NCBI RefSeq assembly: GCF_008362905.1
Contig: NZ_VFJB01000003.1
Coordinates: 69,501-133,500 of the forward strand
Length of the DNA: 64,000 nucleotides
Reading direction: 5' to 3'
Source: Deferribacter autotrophicus
GTDB lineage: Bacteria; Chrysiogenota; Deferribacteres; Deferribacterales; Deferribacteraceae
Below, one piece after another: positions 34,693-46,827 of this stretch. The notes beneath the pieces are model-generated. The model did not search any database, was not told the DNA's origin, and saw nothing but the letters and a program-made list of their open reading frames with translations. Every line of letters starts with the position of its first letter. Position 1 is the first letter of the stretch. The position numbers and the translations under genes were made by a program.

Positions 34693-36141
34693 CTAATTTA
34701 ATAGTCTTTCAATTCTTTTTTTACTTAATATTTTAAAAAACTCAAAATTCCTGTAAACCTTATTATCTTTTATCCCCACTATTCCACTTAAATATCTTTT
34801 CACGCCAAAAATATTATTCAATTCACCATCAATAAATGTAACAATATCGTAGCCTAAAACTGAATTAAAATCCCCTTTGCTATTATAAAAATCTTCAAAT
34901 CCTTTAAAAAAATCTTTGCGTAATTTATCACATATTTCACAAATTGGAGCCACAATTATTGTGCCCTTGAAATATTCGTAAAAATTTTCATCAAGATATT
35001 CTTCTTTAAAGATGTCTGTTCCTATTATAACATTAATTAGTTCTGGATCCTTAGCATAATATTTCAACAATGGTACAAACTTGATACTTTCTTCAGAATT
35101 ACCTAAAAACACGAAATAGTATTCAGTAGCATTATCATATTCATCATTAAAAGTTACGAAGAAATTTTTCAAAGCATCCATACTTGAATTAATAACTGTA
35201 ATATTATCTTCAGCAATATTTAATTCATAATTAGTTATTACATAAAAATTGTATATATCATTTAATGCTAGATAATTTTTTATTTCTTCAAAAATTTCAT
35301 TATAATCAATTCCAAAAAATACCTTATCTAATCTTTTTTTATCTAACAATTCTTCAGTTTTTTCATTAAAATACCATCTACCATCACAGTTTTCGCCAAT
35401 TTCCGTTAAGTAATCCAGCTTATTTTTTTTGATATTGTACAAAATACCTTTTACTTCGTTACTATCAAAACTTTCAGTATTTAAACAGATTTTTTTCTCA
35501 CTAAAAATTTCTTTTTTTCTCTCCTCTTTTTTTTCTTCGCTCTGATTATCCACAATCATATTTAAAATATCTGCAACTTTTTCTTTAATCTTAATTTCCT
35601 TTTCTTTTTCAATCTTCTTTATATCTCCTTTATCAGTTTTATTACTAAATTTTTTATTATAGACAGCTATGAGACAAGCATTACCTGTGAGATTTATCGG
35701 GTATTTTGAACAAATAAGGCTTGAAAGCCTATTTCTATTATTCATTTTTAACGCTTCTTTTAAGACATTATTAATTCTTTCTTTATTGTTCTCCTTTAAA
35801 TATATATCAAAAAGCCACAACAATCTTGCGTATTCAACATCTTTATTTTCAATACCTTGAACATCTTCAAGAAGTTTTTTAGCTTTATTATATTTACCAA
35901 CTTTGTAATAGTATCCACCTAACAAGACCTTCCCATTTATCTTGTCCTGTTTTCTCTCACTGGCAATTAATGCTTTATAAAAAGAAACATCATCTTTTGA
36001 AGGATTTTTTGTTATATAAAAAAGTGGAGTATAATCTTTTTTAACTTTAGTGACATCAATCTGTTTTTCTGGGACACAGGCTATAATCATTACGATAAAT
36101 GATAGTATAAGTCCTTTTAAAAGGCTCTTCCATCCTGACAT
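34693..36141 (-). CDS. Lipoprotein with TPR-like and periplasmic-binding-like parts
   Basis: ATG at 36141 chosen for GAGGG 6 bases upstream; the longer frame starts at a TTG. The signal peptide ends at IIACVPEK (lipobox IIAC). Residues ~40-150 look like TPR helices (GKVLLGGYYYKVGKYNKAKK). A Lys/Glu-rich stretch at ~175-215 (coiled or disordered) follows, then an alpha/beta part (YYFVFLGNSEESIKFVPLLK, LINVIIGTDIF, GTIIVAPICEI, VLGYDIVTFIDGEL). This resembles the LppC/LpoA penicillin-binding-protein activator layout, but the match is loose. It overlaps rsmG by 86 bp. Confidence 0.6.
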   Translation of the reverse strand: MSGWKSLLKGLILSFIVMIIACVPEKQIDVTKVKKDYTPLFYITKNPSKDDVSFYKALIASERKQDKINGKVLLGGYYYKVGKYNKAKKLLEDVQGIENKDVEYARLLWLFDIYLKENNKERINNVLKEALKMNNRNRLSSLICSKYPINLTGNACLIAVYNKKFSNKTDKGDIKKIEKEKEIKIKEKVADILNMIVDNQSEEKKEERKKEIFSEKKICLNTESFDSNEVKGILYNIKKNKLDYLTEIGENCDGRWYFNEKTEELLDKKRLDKVFFGIDYNEIFEEIKNYLALNDIYNFYVITNYELNIAEDNITVINSSMDALKNFFVTFNDEYDNATEYYFVFLGNSEESIKFVPLLKYYAKDPELINVIIGTDIFKEEYLDENFYEYFKGTIIVAPICEICDKLRKDFFKGFEDFYNSKGDFNSVLGYDIVTFIDGELNNIFGVKRYLSGIVGIKDNKVYRNFEFFKILSKKRIERLLN

Positions 36142-36694
36142 ATTCAACCCTCATATCGTTTTTGTTTATAAACTTTTGAACATTTTTAATTTCTTCATCC
36201 ACTTTTTCACCTTTATAAAAAAGAAAACACTTTGTTTCACGTGAAACATTCCTTGTCCATTTAAAAAGTTTGTCAACCGTTGCCACCCCTCTTGCAGTAA
36301 TAAAATCTGGATAAATATTTCTCATATTTTCACATCTATCATTTATAACTTCTACATTCTTTAACCCAAGTTCTTTTGTTGCAACCCTTAAAAAATCAGC
36401 TTTCTTTTTAATACTTTCAACAAGGATGATATTTCTATCTGGATATAAAAGTGCTATTGGAATCCCAGGAAAACCACCACCAGAACCGATATCTATAAGT
36501 AATTGAAAATTTAGATTATAAATTTTAAAAATATATAGACTATCTAGATAATGCTTTATATAAAAATCATCATAATCCTTGATTGCAGTTAAATTTATTG
36601 GCGCATTTTTATGGATTTCATAAAAATAATCTAATAACTCTAACAGATTTTCATTATCAAAATAACTTTTAAATATTTCTTTTCCGCTTTTCAT
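36056..36694 (-). CDS. rsmG: RsmG (GidB), 16S rRNA G527 N7-methyltransferase
   Basis: SAM-dependent methyltransferase acting on 16S rRNA. The SAM-binding motif is LLIDIGSGGGFPGIPIALLY and the family motif TARGVA is present. ATG at 36694 is preferred to a TTG two codons up. About 212 residues is normal length. It overlaps mnmG by 26 bp. The segment NVSRETKC contains an in-frame parS site. Confidence 0.95.
   Translation of the reverse strand: MKSGKEIFKSYFDNENLLELLDYFYEIHKNAPINLTAIKDYDDFYIKHYLDSLYIFKIYNLNFQLLIDIGSGGGFPGIPIALLYPDRNIILVESIKKKADFLRVATKELGLKNVEVINDRCENMRNIYPDFITARGVATVDKLFKWTRNVSRETKCFLFYKGEKVDEEIKNVQKFINKNDMRVEYVRMEEPFKRTYTIIYRNDYSLCPRKTD
36233..36248. promoter_or_regulatory. parS site inside rsmG
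   Basis: TGTTTCACGTGAAACA, a perfect match to the chromosomal parS consensus bound by ParB (Spo0J). It is read in rsmG as Val-Ser-Arg-Glu-Thr. Confidence 0.93.
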
Positions 36695-38543
36695 CTTCAA
36701 TATAAATATGGAGAAGTGATATGGCTGCAGGAGTCACACCTGGAATTCTAGATGCCTGCCCTAATGTTTTAGGCTTAATCTTTGTAAATTTCTCAACAAA
36801 TTCCCTTCTAAACCCTTTAATTTTTGAATAGTCAATATCATCAGGAATCCTAACATCCTCAATTTTACTAAAACGTTCTACCTCTAACAACTGCTTCTTT
36901 ATATACCCTTCATATTTAGCTGTAATTTCCACTTGTTCTGCAACCCTTTCGTTTTCAACACCACCCCAAAATTTTCTTATCATTTTATAATCAACTTCTG
37001 GTCTTTTCAGCAAATCGTACAAAGTCACAGGGTTTGTTAGCTTCACATTATACTTCTCTAACAAACTTTGAGTTTCTTTATCTGGCCTTACTTTTATTGA
37101 TTTTAACCTATCAATTTCTTCCTCTAGCATCTTCTTTTCGCTCAAAAACCTTTTATATCTACTTTCTTTGATTAATCCGAGTTTATAACCGTGTTCAAGC
37201 AATCTATATTCTGCATTATCCTCTCTTAAAAGAAGTCTGTACTCACTCCTTGAATGAAAAACTCTATAAGGTTCATCCACACCTTTAGTCACAAGATCAT
37301 CGATCATCACACCAATGTAACTTTCATCTCTACGCAAAATAAAATCTCTATTATCATAAGATAACACGGCATTCACTGCAGCAACAAACCCCTGCCCTGC
37401 AGCTTCCTCATAACCTGTTGTTCCATTAATCTGGCCTGCGAAATACAGCCCTTTAACTTTTTTGGTTTCAAGGGTTGGATAAAGCTCTGTAGGTTGCACA
37501 AAATCATACTCTATGGCATAAGCAGGTCTAATTAGCTCCACTTTTTCAAGTCCCTTTACAGACCTATACATACTGATTTGAACATCTATAGGAAGGGATG
37601 AAGAAAATCCGTTTGCATAAATTTCTCTGCTATCAAGCCCCTCAGGCTCTAAAAAAATTTGATGTCTAGTTTTATCAGGAAACTTTTTTACCTTATCCTC
37701 TATTGATGGGCAATATCTTGGGCCAATCCCTTTAATTACACCAGCATAAAGCGGTGATCTGTGCATATTCTCTTTAATTATTTGATGAGTCTTTTCATTC
37801 GTATATGTAATATAACATGATATTTGAGGAAGTTTTGGACTATCATTTTCAAAGGAAAACATTTTAGGCTCTTTATCCCCTGGCTGCTCCTCAAGTACAG
37901 AAAAATTTATTGTTGCAGCATCAAGTCTCGCGGGTGTCCCGGTTTTCAATCTTTCTAGAGTAAACCCAATTCGTTTCAAAGCTTCTGCCAGATCTACCGA
38001 TGCAAATTCATTGGCCCTACCTGCCGGATATCTTTTATCTCCAATATGTATAAGCCCGTTTAAAAAAGTACCGGTTGTTAATATCACCTTTTTTGATTTA
38101 AAAAATAACCCGTAATCTACAACTACTCCCTGAACTTCTCCATTTTCAACCAGAATATCTGTAGCAACCCCTTGCTTCACATCAAGATTTTGCTCATCCA
38201 TCAATACAGAAATCATTCGTTCTCTATACAGTTTTTTATCAGCTTGGGCCCTTGAACTTCTAACAGCAGGACCCTTCTTTTTATTTAAAACCTTGAACTG
38301 TATTCCGGTATCATCAATATTTTTCGCCATTTCACCGCCAAGAGCATCAAGCTCTTTGACAATATTCCCCTTTGCAAGTCCACCAATGGCTGGATTGCAG
38401 CTCATCTGAGCTATGGTTTCCACATAAATTGTAATTAATAGAGTTTTTGCGCCCATCCTTGCTGCGGCGAGAGCAGCCTCGCAACCAGCATGACCTGCAC
38501 CAACTACAATCACATCATAGCTTTTATCATATACAAGATTCAT
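36669..38543 (-). CDS. mnmG: MnmG (GidA), tRNA U34 cmnm5 modification enzyme
   Basis: FAD protein working with MnmE to modify wobble U34 of several tRNAs. FAD-binding motif VIVVGAGHAGCEAALAAARM; family motifs MSCNPAIGGLAKGNIVKELD, TGTFLNGLIHIG, AGQINGTTGYEEAAGQG and the C-terminal YEGYIKKQ. 624 residues is full length. The ATG at 38543 follows GGAAGGTG. A parS site lies 15 bp upstream. Confidence 0.98.
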   Translation of the reverse strand: MNLVYDKSYDVIVVGAGHAGCEAALAAARMGAKTLLITIYVETIAQMSCNPAIGGLAKGNIVKELDALGGEMAKNIDDTGIQFKVLNKKKGPAVRSSRAQADKKLYRERMISVLMDEQNLDVKQGVATDILVENGEVQGVVVDYGLFFKSKKVILTTGTFLNGLIHIGDKRYPAGRANEFASVDLAEALKRIGFTLERLKTGTPARLDAATINFSVLEEQPGDKEPKMFSFENDSPKLPQISCYITYTNEKTHQIIKENMHRSPLYAGVIKGIGPRYCPSIEDKVKKFPDKTRHQIFLEPEGLDSREIYANGFSSSLPIDVQISMYRSVKGLEKVELIRPAYAIEYDFVQPTELYPTLETKKVKGLYFAGQINGTTGYEEAAGQGFVAAVNAVLSYDNRDFILRRDESYIGVMIDDLVTKGVDEPYRVFHSRSEYRLLLREDNAEYRLLEHGYKLGLIKESRYKRFLSEKKMLEEEIDRLKSIKVRPDKETQSLLEKYNVKLTNPVTLYDLLKRPEVDYKMIRKFWGGVENERVAEQVEITAKYEGYIKKQLLEVERFSKIEDVRIPDDIDYSKIKGFRREFVEKFTKIKPKTLGQASRIPGVTPAAISLLHIYIEDEKRKRNI

Positions 38544-38557
38544 CACACACCTTCCAT

Positions 38558-38573
38558 TGTTTCACGTGAAACA
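38558..38573. promoter_or_regulatory. parS site upstream of mnmG
   Basis: A second perfect TGTTTCACGTGAAACA, 15 bp before the mnmG start and 2.3 kb from the one in rsmG. ParB bound here could also influence mnmG transcription. Confidence 0.93.
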
Positions 38574-38851
38574 TTATTTAGTTGCCACCTAAAATTGCAT
38601 CCGCATGACAACTTGGTGATTAGACCCACTGTGCCTCCTAGCATCACAATCATCATTGTAATTCGCCCTTCTCCACCCGTCAATTCGCCCAATAGCGATC
38701 TTGTTAATATTTAAATCCAGCACCCTCACAATGGTGCCTGATCCTTGCAATGACTTATTTACAGTCATCATAATATATTTTCTGTTTATTAAATTAACTA
38801 ACCTATTTTTTTAACAAATTCTTATGATTATTTACACTTAAAAAATGTTAA
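38574..38851. other. Gap between mnmE and mnmG with unlike base composition
   Basis: About 180 bp (38590-38770) is visibly richer in G and C than its neighbours. A 60-codon frame on the minus strand (38589-38771, starting MMTVNKSLQGSGTIVRVLDL) has no ribosome site and unusual composition, so I do not call it. It must also hold the mnmG promoter. Confidence 0.4.
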
Positions 38852-40180
38852 CTACTTACCAATACAAAATTTTGTAAAAATATTTTTTAAAATATCTTCT
38901 GTGTAAATTTCACCTGTAATTTCTGAAATCTTATTTAAACAATAATGTAAATCCACCGCCAGAATATCAAGTGTTCTCTTTTCAAAATTCTCTTTTACAC
39001 CAATTATAACATCAAGAATTTCTTCAAATACAAATTTTTGTCTTTCATTCAAAATCATCCCGTTTTCGCCACCCAACGAAACAAGATTTTTTATCCTCTT
39101 TTCAATTATCTCAAATAGTTGCTCAACACCCTCACCTGTTTTAACAGAAATTTCCACATCACAGTCAAACTCGATTTTTTTCTTATCAACTTTATTTCCA
39201 ATTATAACTACCTCTTTATTTTTTACCAGTTTCATAATTTCTTCATCCATATCGTCAAGCTCATCACTTAAATCAAAAAGAGCTAAAATAATATCAGCCT
39301 CACCAAGCTTCTTTTTTGAAAATTCAATCCCTATTTTTTCCAACTGATCTGCTGACTCTCTAATCCCTGCTGTGTCTATAAGTTTTATAGGATACCCTTT
39401 TATAAAAATTTCTTCTTCTATTATATCCCTTGTTGTTCCAGGTATTTCAGAAACAATTACCCTGTTTTCCCTTAGTAAATAATTCATTAAAGATGACTTA
39501 CCTACATTTGGTTTTCCCACAATCGCTATCTTTACACCTTCACTGTTATACCTGTTCATTTCAAACGATTTTATCAAAAATTGCAGATTTTTTATAACAT
39601 CATCAAGTTTATTATAAACATATTGAAGCTCATAATCCCCTAAATCTTCTTCAGGAAAATCCACATATGCCTCAACAACACTCAACAGATCAATAAGATT
39701 GTCCTTAATTATACTCAACTGGGATTGTAACCCTTCTTTCAATTTTTTAAAGGAAGCATGGATTCCTGTAATTGATCTGGATTCTATCAATTCATAAACG
39801 GCTTCAGCCTGCACAAGATCGATTTTTCCATTTAAAAACGCTCTTTTAGTAAACTCACCAGGCTCTGCCAATCTGATACCCAATTTGAAAATATCTTGTA
39901 ATGCATTCTGCACGATTAAAGGATTGCCATGAAAAGAGATCTCCACCACATCTTCACCGGTATAAGAGTTTGGCCCTTTGAAAAAATAAAAAACACAATC
40001 ATCTTCTACATTTTCTGAGATAAATTCACCATGATAAACATATCTATATTTTAAATCTTGCAAAGGCTTGCCATTTACATAAAGATATTTTTTTATATCG
40101 AAGGCTTTCGAACCTGATATTCTGATTGTTATTACAGAACTTCTAAATAAAGGTGTAATAGGTGCAACAATTGTGTCCAT
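38852..40180 (-). CDS. mnmE: MnmE (TrmE), tRNA modification GTPase
   Basis: Partner of MnmG. The N-terminal formyl-THF-binding domain (DTIVAPITPLFRSSVITIRI, NSYTGEDVVEISFHGN), a helical domain and an inserted G domain (GKPNVGKSSLMNYLL, IPGTTRD, DTAGIRES, GNKVDKK) are in the usual order. The C-terminal catalytic-type motif FCIGK is intact. 442 residues is normal. It starts right after the folD stop. Confidence 0.98.
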   Translation of the reverse strand: MDTIVAPITPLFRSSVITIRISGSKAFDIKKYLYVNGKPLQDLKYRYVYHGEFISENVEDDCVFYFFKGPNSYTGEDVVEISFHGNPLIVQNALQDIFKLGIRLAEPGEFTKRAFLNGKIDLVQAEAVYELIESRSITGIHASFKKLKEGLQSQLSIIKDNLIDLLSVVEAYVDFPEEDLGDYELQYVYNKLDDVIKNLQFLIKSFEMNRYNSEGVKIAIVGKPNVGKSSLMNYLLRENRVIVSEIPGTTRDIIEEEIFIKGYPIKLIDTAGIRESADQLEKIGIEFSKKKLGEADIILALFDLSDELDDMDEEIMKLVKNKEVVIIGNKVDKKKIEFDCDVEISVKTGEGVEQLFEIIEKRIKNLVSLGGENGMILNERQKFVFEEILDVIIGVKENFEKRTLDILAVDLHYCLNKISEITGEIYTEDILKNIFTKFCIGK

Positions 40181-41038
40181 CTAACCTTTTATACCAATTT
40201 TACGTTCAAAAGAGAGCAATGTATTGTATAAAAGCATTGCAATTGTCATAGGACCAACACCACCAGGCACAGGAGTTATGTATGAGCATTTATCCTTAAC
40301 ATTTTCAAAATCAACATCGCCGCATACTTTCTCACCCACTTTACATATACCCACATCGATTAAAACCGCTCCTTCTTTCACCATATCCTCAGTTATCAGT
40401 TTATGTTTTCCCACAGCAGTTATGAGAATATCCGCCTGTTTTGTTTTCTCTTTTAAGTTTTCAGTATAAATATGGCAAACCTGAACAGTGGCATTCATAT
40501 TCAAAAGCATAGAAGCAAGAGGTTTTCCTGTAATATTACCGGCCCCTACAATTACAACATCCTTACCGCAAACATCTATTTTATACTCTTCCAAAAGTTT
40601 TATAATACCAAGGGGAGTACATGGAGAAAAAAGAGGATTTCCTCTTACCAGCTTTCCTATATTATAAGGATGAAAGCCATCCACATCTTTATTATAATCT
40701 ATGGCCTCAATAATTTTAAATTCATTAATATGCTTAGGTAACGGTAACTGCACAAGAATACCGTCTACCATAGGATTCTCATTCAACATCTGTATAACAT
40801 AGATCAACTCTTCCTCTGAAACCGATTCGCTCATTCTGTGATTAATAGAGTAAATACCGGCCTGTTCACAGGCCTTTGTTTTCATTTCCACATAAAGTTT
40901 GCTGGCAGGATCGTTCCCCACAAGTATAACTGCAAGTCCAGGAACTTTTTTGTATTCCTGCTTATATTTCAAAACCTTATCTTTTATTTCATCTTTAATT
41001 TTTGACGCAACAAGCTTTCCATCAATTAACTGAGCCAT
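40181..41038 (-). CDS. folD: FolD, methylene-THF dehydrogenase/cyclohydrolase
   Basis: Bifunctional one-carbon enzyme giving 10-formyl-THF. Family motifs KLYVEMKTKACEQAGI, VDGILVQLPLPKHIN, DVDGFHP, GIIKLLEEYKID, VIVGAGNITGKPLASMLL and ITPVPGGVGPMTIAMLL are all seen. The active-site Lys lies in YVEMKTKAC. 285 residues. The canonical GRSxxVGKP reads GAGNITGKP here, a mild variation. It follows gyrA by 2 bp. Confidence 0.97.
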   Translation of the reverse strand: MAQLIDGKLVASKIKDEIKDKVLKYKQEYKKVPGLAVILVGNDPASKLYVEMKTKACEQAGIYSINHRMSESVSEEELIYVIQMLNENPMVDGILVQLPLPKHINEFKIIEAIDYNKDVDGFHPYNIGKLVRGNPLFSPCTPLGIIKLLEEYKIDVCGKDVVIVGAGNITGKPLASMLLNMNATVQVCHIYTENLKEKTKQADILITAVGKHKLITEDMVKEGAVLIDVGICKVGEKVCGDVDFENVKDKCSYITPVPGGVGPMTIAMLLYNTLLSFERKIGIKG

Positions 41039-41040
41039 TT

Positions 41041-43449
41041 TTACCCCTCTTTTATAACATCAAAAGAAATTATTTCATCGTCTAATCCCATAAGTTTTAC
41101 GCCCTGAGTATCACGACCTAATATAGGAATATCGGATACAGATAGCCTAATAATTTTGGATGATTTTGAAATAAGCATTACATCATCTTCCATTTTCACC
41201 TGTTTTGCACCCACTATCAATCCTGTCTTTTCAGTTACTTTAGAAAGTTTTATCCCTTTACCACCCCTTGATTGAACTCTATAATCAGTAACAAGGGAGC
41301 ATTTTCCGTACCCTTTTGAAGTAACGGTAAGTATAAGGGGATCTCCTTTAATAACTTCCATAGATACCACTTCATCGTCTCTCACAAGCTCTACACCTTT
41401 CACACCTGTGGCAACTCTACCCATATTACGTACTTCATTACTGCTAAATTGAATACATTTACCTTTTCTAGTGGAAATAAATATAAAATCATCTTTAGAA
41501 GTCAAAGCCGCTGCCACAATCTCATCATTTTCCCTCAGCTTCAATGCAATGATACCACTTCTTCCACTACTGAATGCATCCAATGAAGTCTTCTTCACAA
41601 CCCCTTTCTTTGTACACATAAATATATAGTTTTCTTTATCAAAATTCTTTGTAGAAATTATTGCAGCTACTTTTTCATCGTTTTCAAGATTTATTATATT
41701 TGCAATATACTTACCTTTAGCATCTCTTGCTAATTCTGGTAAATCGTAAACTTTCAGATAGTGAATTCTTCCTTTGTTTGTAAAAAACATTAAAGTAGAA
41801 TGATTTGTAGTTACAATAATATCTTTAATAAAATCCTCTTTCACTTTACCGGCACCTGTTTTACCTTTGCCACCTCTTTTTTGAGACCTGAAATTAGTCA
41901 AAGGTGTCCTTTTTATAAACCCTTGATAAGAAAGTGTTACCACCACTTCATCATCAGGAATGAGATCCTCTATGTTTATCTCTTCGGTACTACTTACAAT
42001 TTCTGTCCTTCTTTTATCACCGTAATTTTTCTTAATTTCTAAAAGTTCTTCCTTTATTATCCCCATTAAAACCTTATTGCTTTCCAAAATTGATTTATAA
42101 AACTCAATATTTTTTAAAGTCTCTTTATATTCATTGTTCAGCTTTTCTATCTCAAGTCCTGTTAGTCTTTGCAGTTTCATATCAAGAATCGCTTGAGCCT
42201 GCTTTTCTGAAAGATTAAATCTATGTATAAGCTTTTCTTTTGCCGTAGCAGTATCTTTTGAAGATTTTATTAAAGCCACTACTTCATCTATGTTTTGAAC
42301 GGCAATAATCAACCCTTCAAGGATATGTAATCTATCCTCTGCCTTCTTTAGAAGATACTTAGTTCTTCTAATAACAACAATCTTTCTGTGATTTAAAAAC
42401 TGCTCTAGCATCTCTCTTAAGGTGAGAGTTTTAGGCCTTTTGTCCACAATCGCCACTAAATTAATTCCAAAGGCAATTTCCATCTGAGTGTATTTATAAA
42501 GATGATTTATTAAAATATCTGGATTTTCTCCTTTTCTCAGTTCGATTACCACCCTTATACCATCTCTATCCGATTCATCCCTCAAATCGGTAATTCCGCT
42601 TATCTTTTTATCCCTAACCAGTGTGGCAATCTTTTCAATCAAGTTTGCCTTATTTACTTGATAAGGGATTTCGGTGATTACTAGATATTCCTTACCTGTT
42701 GTGGTTATTTCCTTTTTTACCCTCGCTCTTACTTTGATTACCCCTCTACCGGTTTTATAAGCTTTTATAATCTCATCTTTTCCGTAAATAATACCATAAG
42801 TTGGAAAATCAGGTCCTTTAATAAAACCTAACAAATCATCATCGGTATAATTAGGTTCGTCTATCATATAAACAAGAGCATCAACTACTTCTGACAAGTT
42901 ATGAGGCGGTATATTTGTGGCCATACCCACAGCAATACCACTTGTGCCGTTTATAAGCAAATTAGGTATTCTTGTAGGCAAAACCACAGGTTCATTTAAA
43001 GAACCGTCATAGTTTGGAGCAAAATCAACTGTATCCTTATCGATGTCAGCAAGCATCTCCTCGGCAATTTTTGTCATCCGCACTTCAGTATATCTCATTG
43101 CAGCTGCAGCATCACCATCCACTGAACCAAAGTTACCTTGACCGTCCACCAAAGGATACCTGAGAGAAAAATCCTGAGCCATTCTTACAAGAGTATCATA
43201 AACTGCAGCATCACCATGAGGGTGATATTTACCGATCACATCCCCTACGATTCTTGCGGATTTTTTATACGGTTTGTTATGTAAAACCCCCATTTCATGC
43301 ATAGCATAGAGGACTCTTCTGTGGACAGGCTTTAATCCATCCCTAACATCAGGTAAAGCCCTTCCCACAATTACACTCATTGCATAATCAAGGTAACTAT
43401 CTTTTAATGAATCTTCTATGTTGATATCAATTATACCTTTTTCCTTCAT
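41041..43449 (-). CDS. gyrA: DNA gyrase subunit A
   Basis: 802 residues. The active-site Tyr is in [13 protein letters not shown]; the quinolone region [20 protein letters not shown] is standard with Asp and Ala present where many bacteria have Ser. The GyrA-box appears as QKRGGKGK, which supports gyrase over topoisomerase IV. The C-terminal beta-pinwheel repeats are complete. It follows gyrB by 8 bp in the origin cluster. Confidence 0.98.
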   Translation of the reverse strand: MKEKGIIDINIEDSLKDSYLDYAMSVIVGRALPDVRDGLKPVHRRVLYAMHEMGVLHNKPYKKSARIVGDVIGKYHPHGDAAVYDTLVRMAQDFSLRYPLVDGQGNFGSVDGDAAAAMRYTEVRMTKIAEEMLADIDKDTVDFAPNYDGSLNEPVVLPTRIPNLLINGTSGIAVGMATNIPPHNLSEVVDALVYMIDEPNYTDDDLLGFIKGPDFPTYGIIYGKDEIIKAYKTGRGVIKVRARVKKEITTTGKEYLVITEIPYQVNKANLIEKIATLVRDKKISGITDLRDESDRDGIRVVIELRKGENPDILINHLYKYTQMEIAFGINLVAIVDKRPKTLTLREMLEQFLNHRKIVVIRRTKYLLKKAEDRLHILEGLIIAVQNIDEVVALIKSSKDTATAKEKLIHRFNLSEKQAQAILDMKLQRLTGLEIEKLNNEYKETLKNIEFYKSILESNKVLMGIIKEELLEIKKNYGDKRRTEIVSSTEEINIEDLIPDDEVVVTLSYQGFIKRTPLTNFRSQKRGGKGKTGAGKVKEDFIKDIIVTTNHSTLMFFTNKGRIHYLKVYDLPELARDAKGKYIANIINLENDEKVAAIISTKNFDKENYIFMCTKKGVVKKTSLDAFSSGRSGIIALKLRENDEIVAAALTSKDDFIFISTRKGKCIQFSSNEVRNMGRVATGVKGVELVRDDEVVSMEVIKGDPLILTVTSKGYGKCSLVTDYRVQSRGGKGIKLSKVTEKTGLIVGAKQVKMEDDVMLISKSSKIIRLSVSDIPILGRDTQGVKLMGLDDEIISFDVIKEG

Positions 43450-43457
43450 CAGCCCCT

Positions 43458-45830
<2,373 letters not shown>

Positions 45831-45837
45831 TCACCTT

Positions 45838-46827
45838 TCATAAATTAATTAAATTTATGTTTTTTATGTATTTTTTTTCTACGCCAGTTATGATTAGCTG
45901 GTTTTCAGAAAAAAGCTCATAAAATGTTTTTACTCGCCCTTCATCCAATCCCGTTTCAAAGTCATCTAAAAGAACTATTATATCATCTTTTTTGTTTTCT
46001 TCAATAACTTTAAGAGATGAATATACAGTAAATATAGAAAGTTCTTTTTTCTGTCCAAAAGAGAGCAAGTTTTCCACATTTTCACCATCTTTGTTGATAA
46101 TTTTGATTGTTTGTGAATTTGAACTGAGATAGTTTTTATTTGTAATTTTTTCTTTTTGTATAAGTTTTGATATATCTTCCTGAAAAATTTTAAAGCTAAT
46201 ATGCTTCAATGTGTTGTAATTTCTTATCTTTTCGTTAATTGAATCAAGCAATCTTTGTCTGTAATTGAACATTTTCTCTAGTAAATCAATAAGCATTTCG
46301 TTGTATATTTTAATACTTTTATAATCGCTGTAATTGATTAAAAGATTTCTTTTTTGTTCAATCAGTCTGTTATGGTTTTTTAACAAAGTCCTATACTCTT
46401 TATTTATAAAAAATAAGATTTTGTCAATAAATATGAGTTTTTTTCTATTACTTTTGTCTGTTAATCCTTCGTAATATGGTGAATGCACTATAAGTGGGAA
46501 ATCGGAGATTATATCTTGTAGTTTTTCAATTTTTTTTCCGTTCATTAAGTGTGATTTTTGTTTTTTTTCAATTTTGAGAAGAAATTTGTGATCTAAATTA
46601 TGTTTTTCAAATAGTGTGCTTATAATGGAGTATTCTTTATTTAACGTGATGATATCAGTTATTTTATTGGTTCTGAAACTTTTTCTGCTTATTGAAGCTA
46701 AGATTGCTTCTAATATGCTGGTTTTACCTGCTCCGTTAATTCCAGCAATGTAGTTTTTTTTTTCAAAATAAAATTTTTTTTGTGTATGGTTTCTGACGTT
46801 TTCTACATAAAGTTCTTTTAAAATCAT
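45838..46827 (-). CDS. recF: RecF, recombination mediator ATPase
   Basis: Helps load RecA at gaps. Walker A GINGAGKTSILEAI, signature-like LLSFGQKKELSIF, Walker B VLLDDFETGLDE. 329 residues, a little short of the common 350-370; the middle region is Lys- and Asn-rich. The start overlaps the dnaN stop by one base. Confidence 0.93.
   Translation of the reverse strand: MILKELYVENVRNHTQKKFYFEKKNYIAGINGAGKTSILEAILASISRKSFRTNKITDIITLNKEYSIISTLFEKHNLDHKFLLKIEKKQKSHLMNGKKIEKLQDIISDFPLIVHSPYYEGLTDKSNRKKLIFIDKILFFINKEYRTLLKNHNRLIEQKRNLLINYSDYKSIKIYNEMLIDLLEKMFNYRQRLLDSINEKIRNYNTLKHISFKIFQEDISKLIQKEKITNKNYLSSNSQTIKIINKDGENVENLLSFGQKKELSIFTVYSSLKVIEENKKDDIIVLLDDFETGLDEGRVKTFYELFSENQLIITGVEKKYIKNINLINL

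Noticed and set aside
38589-38771. 60-residue protein between mnmE and mnmG
   Set aside because: No ribosome site, Arg/Asn/Asp-rich composition unlike its neighbours, no recognisable motif.
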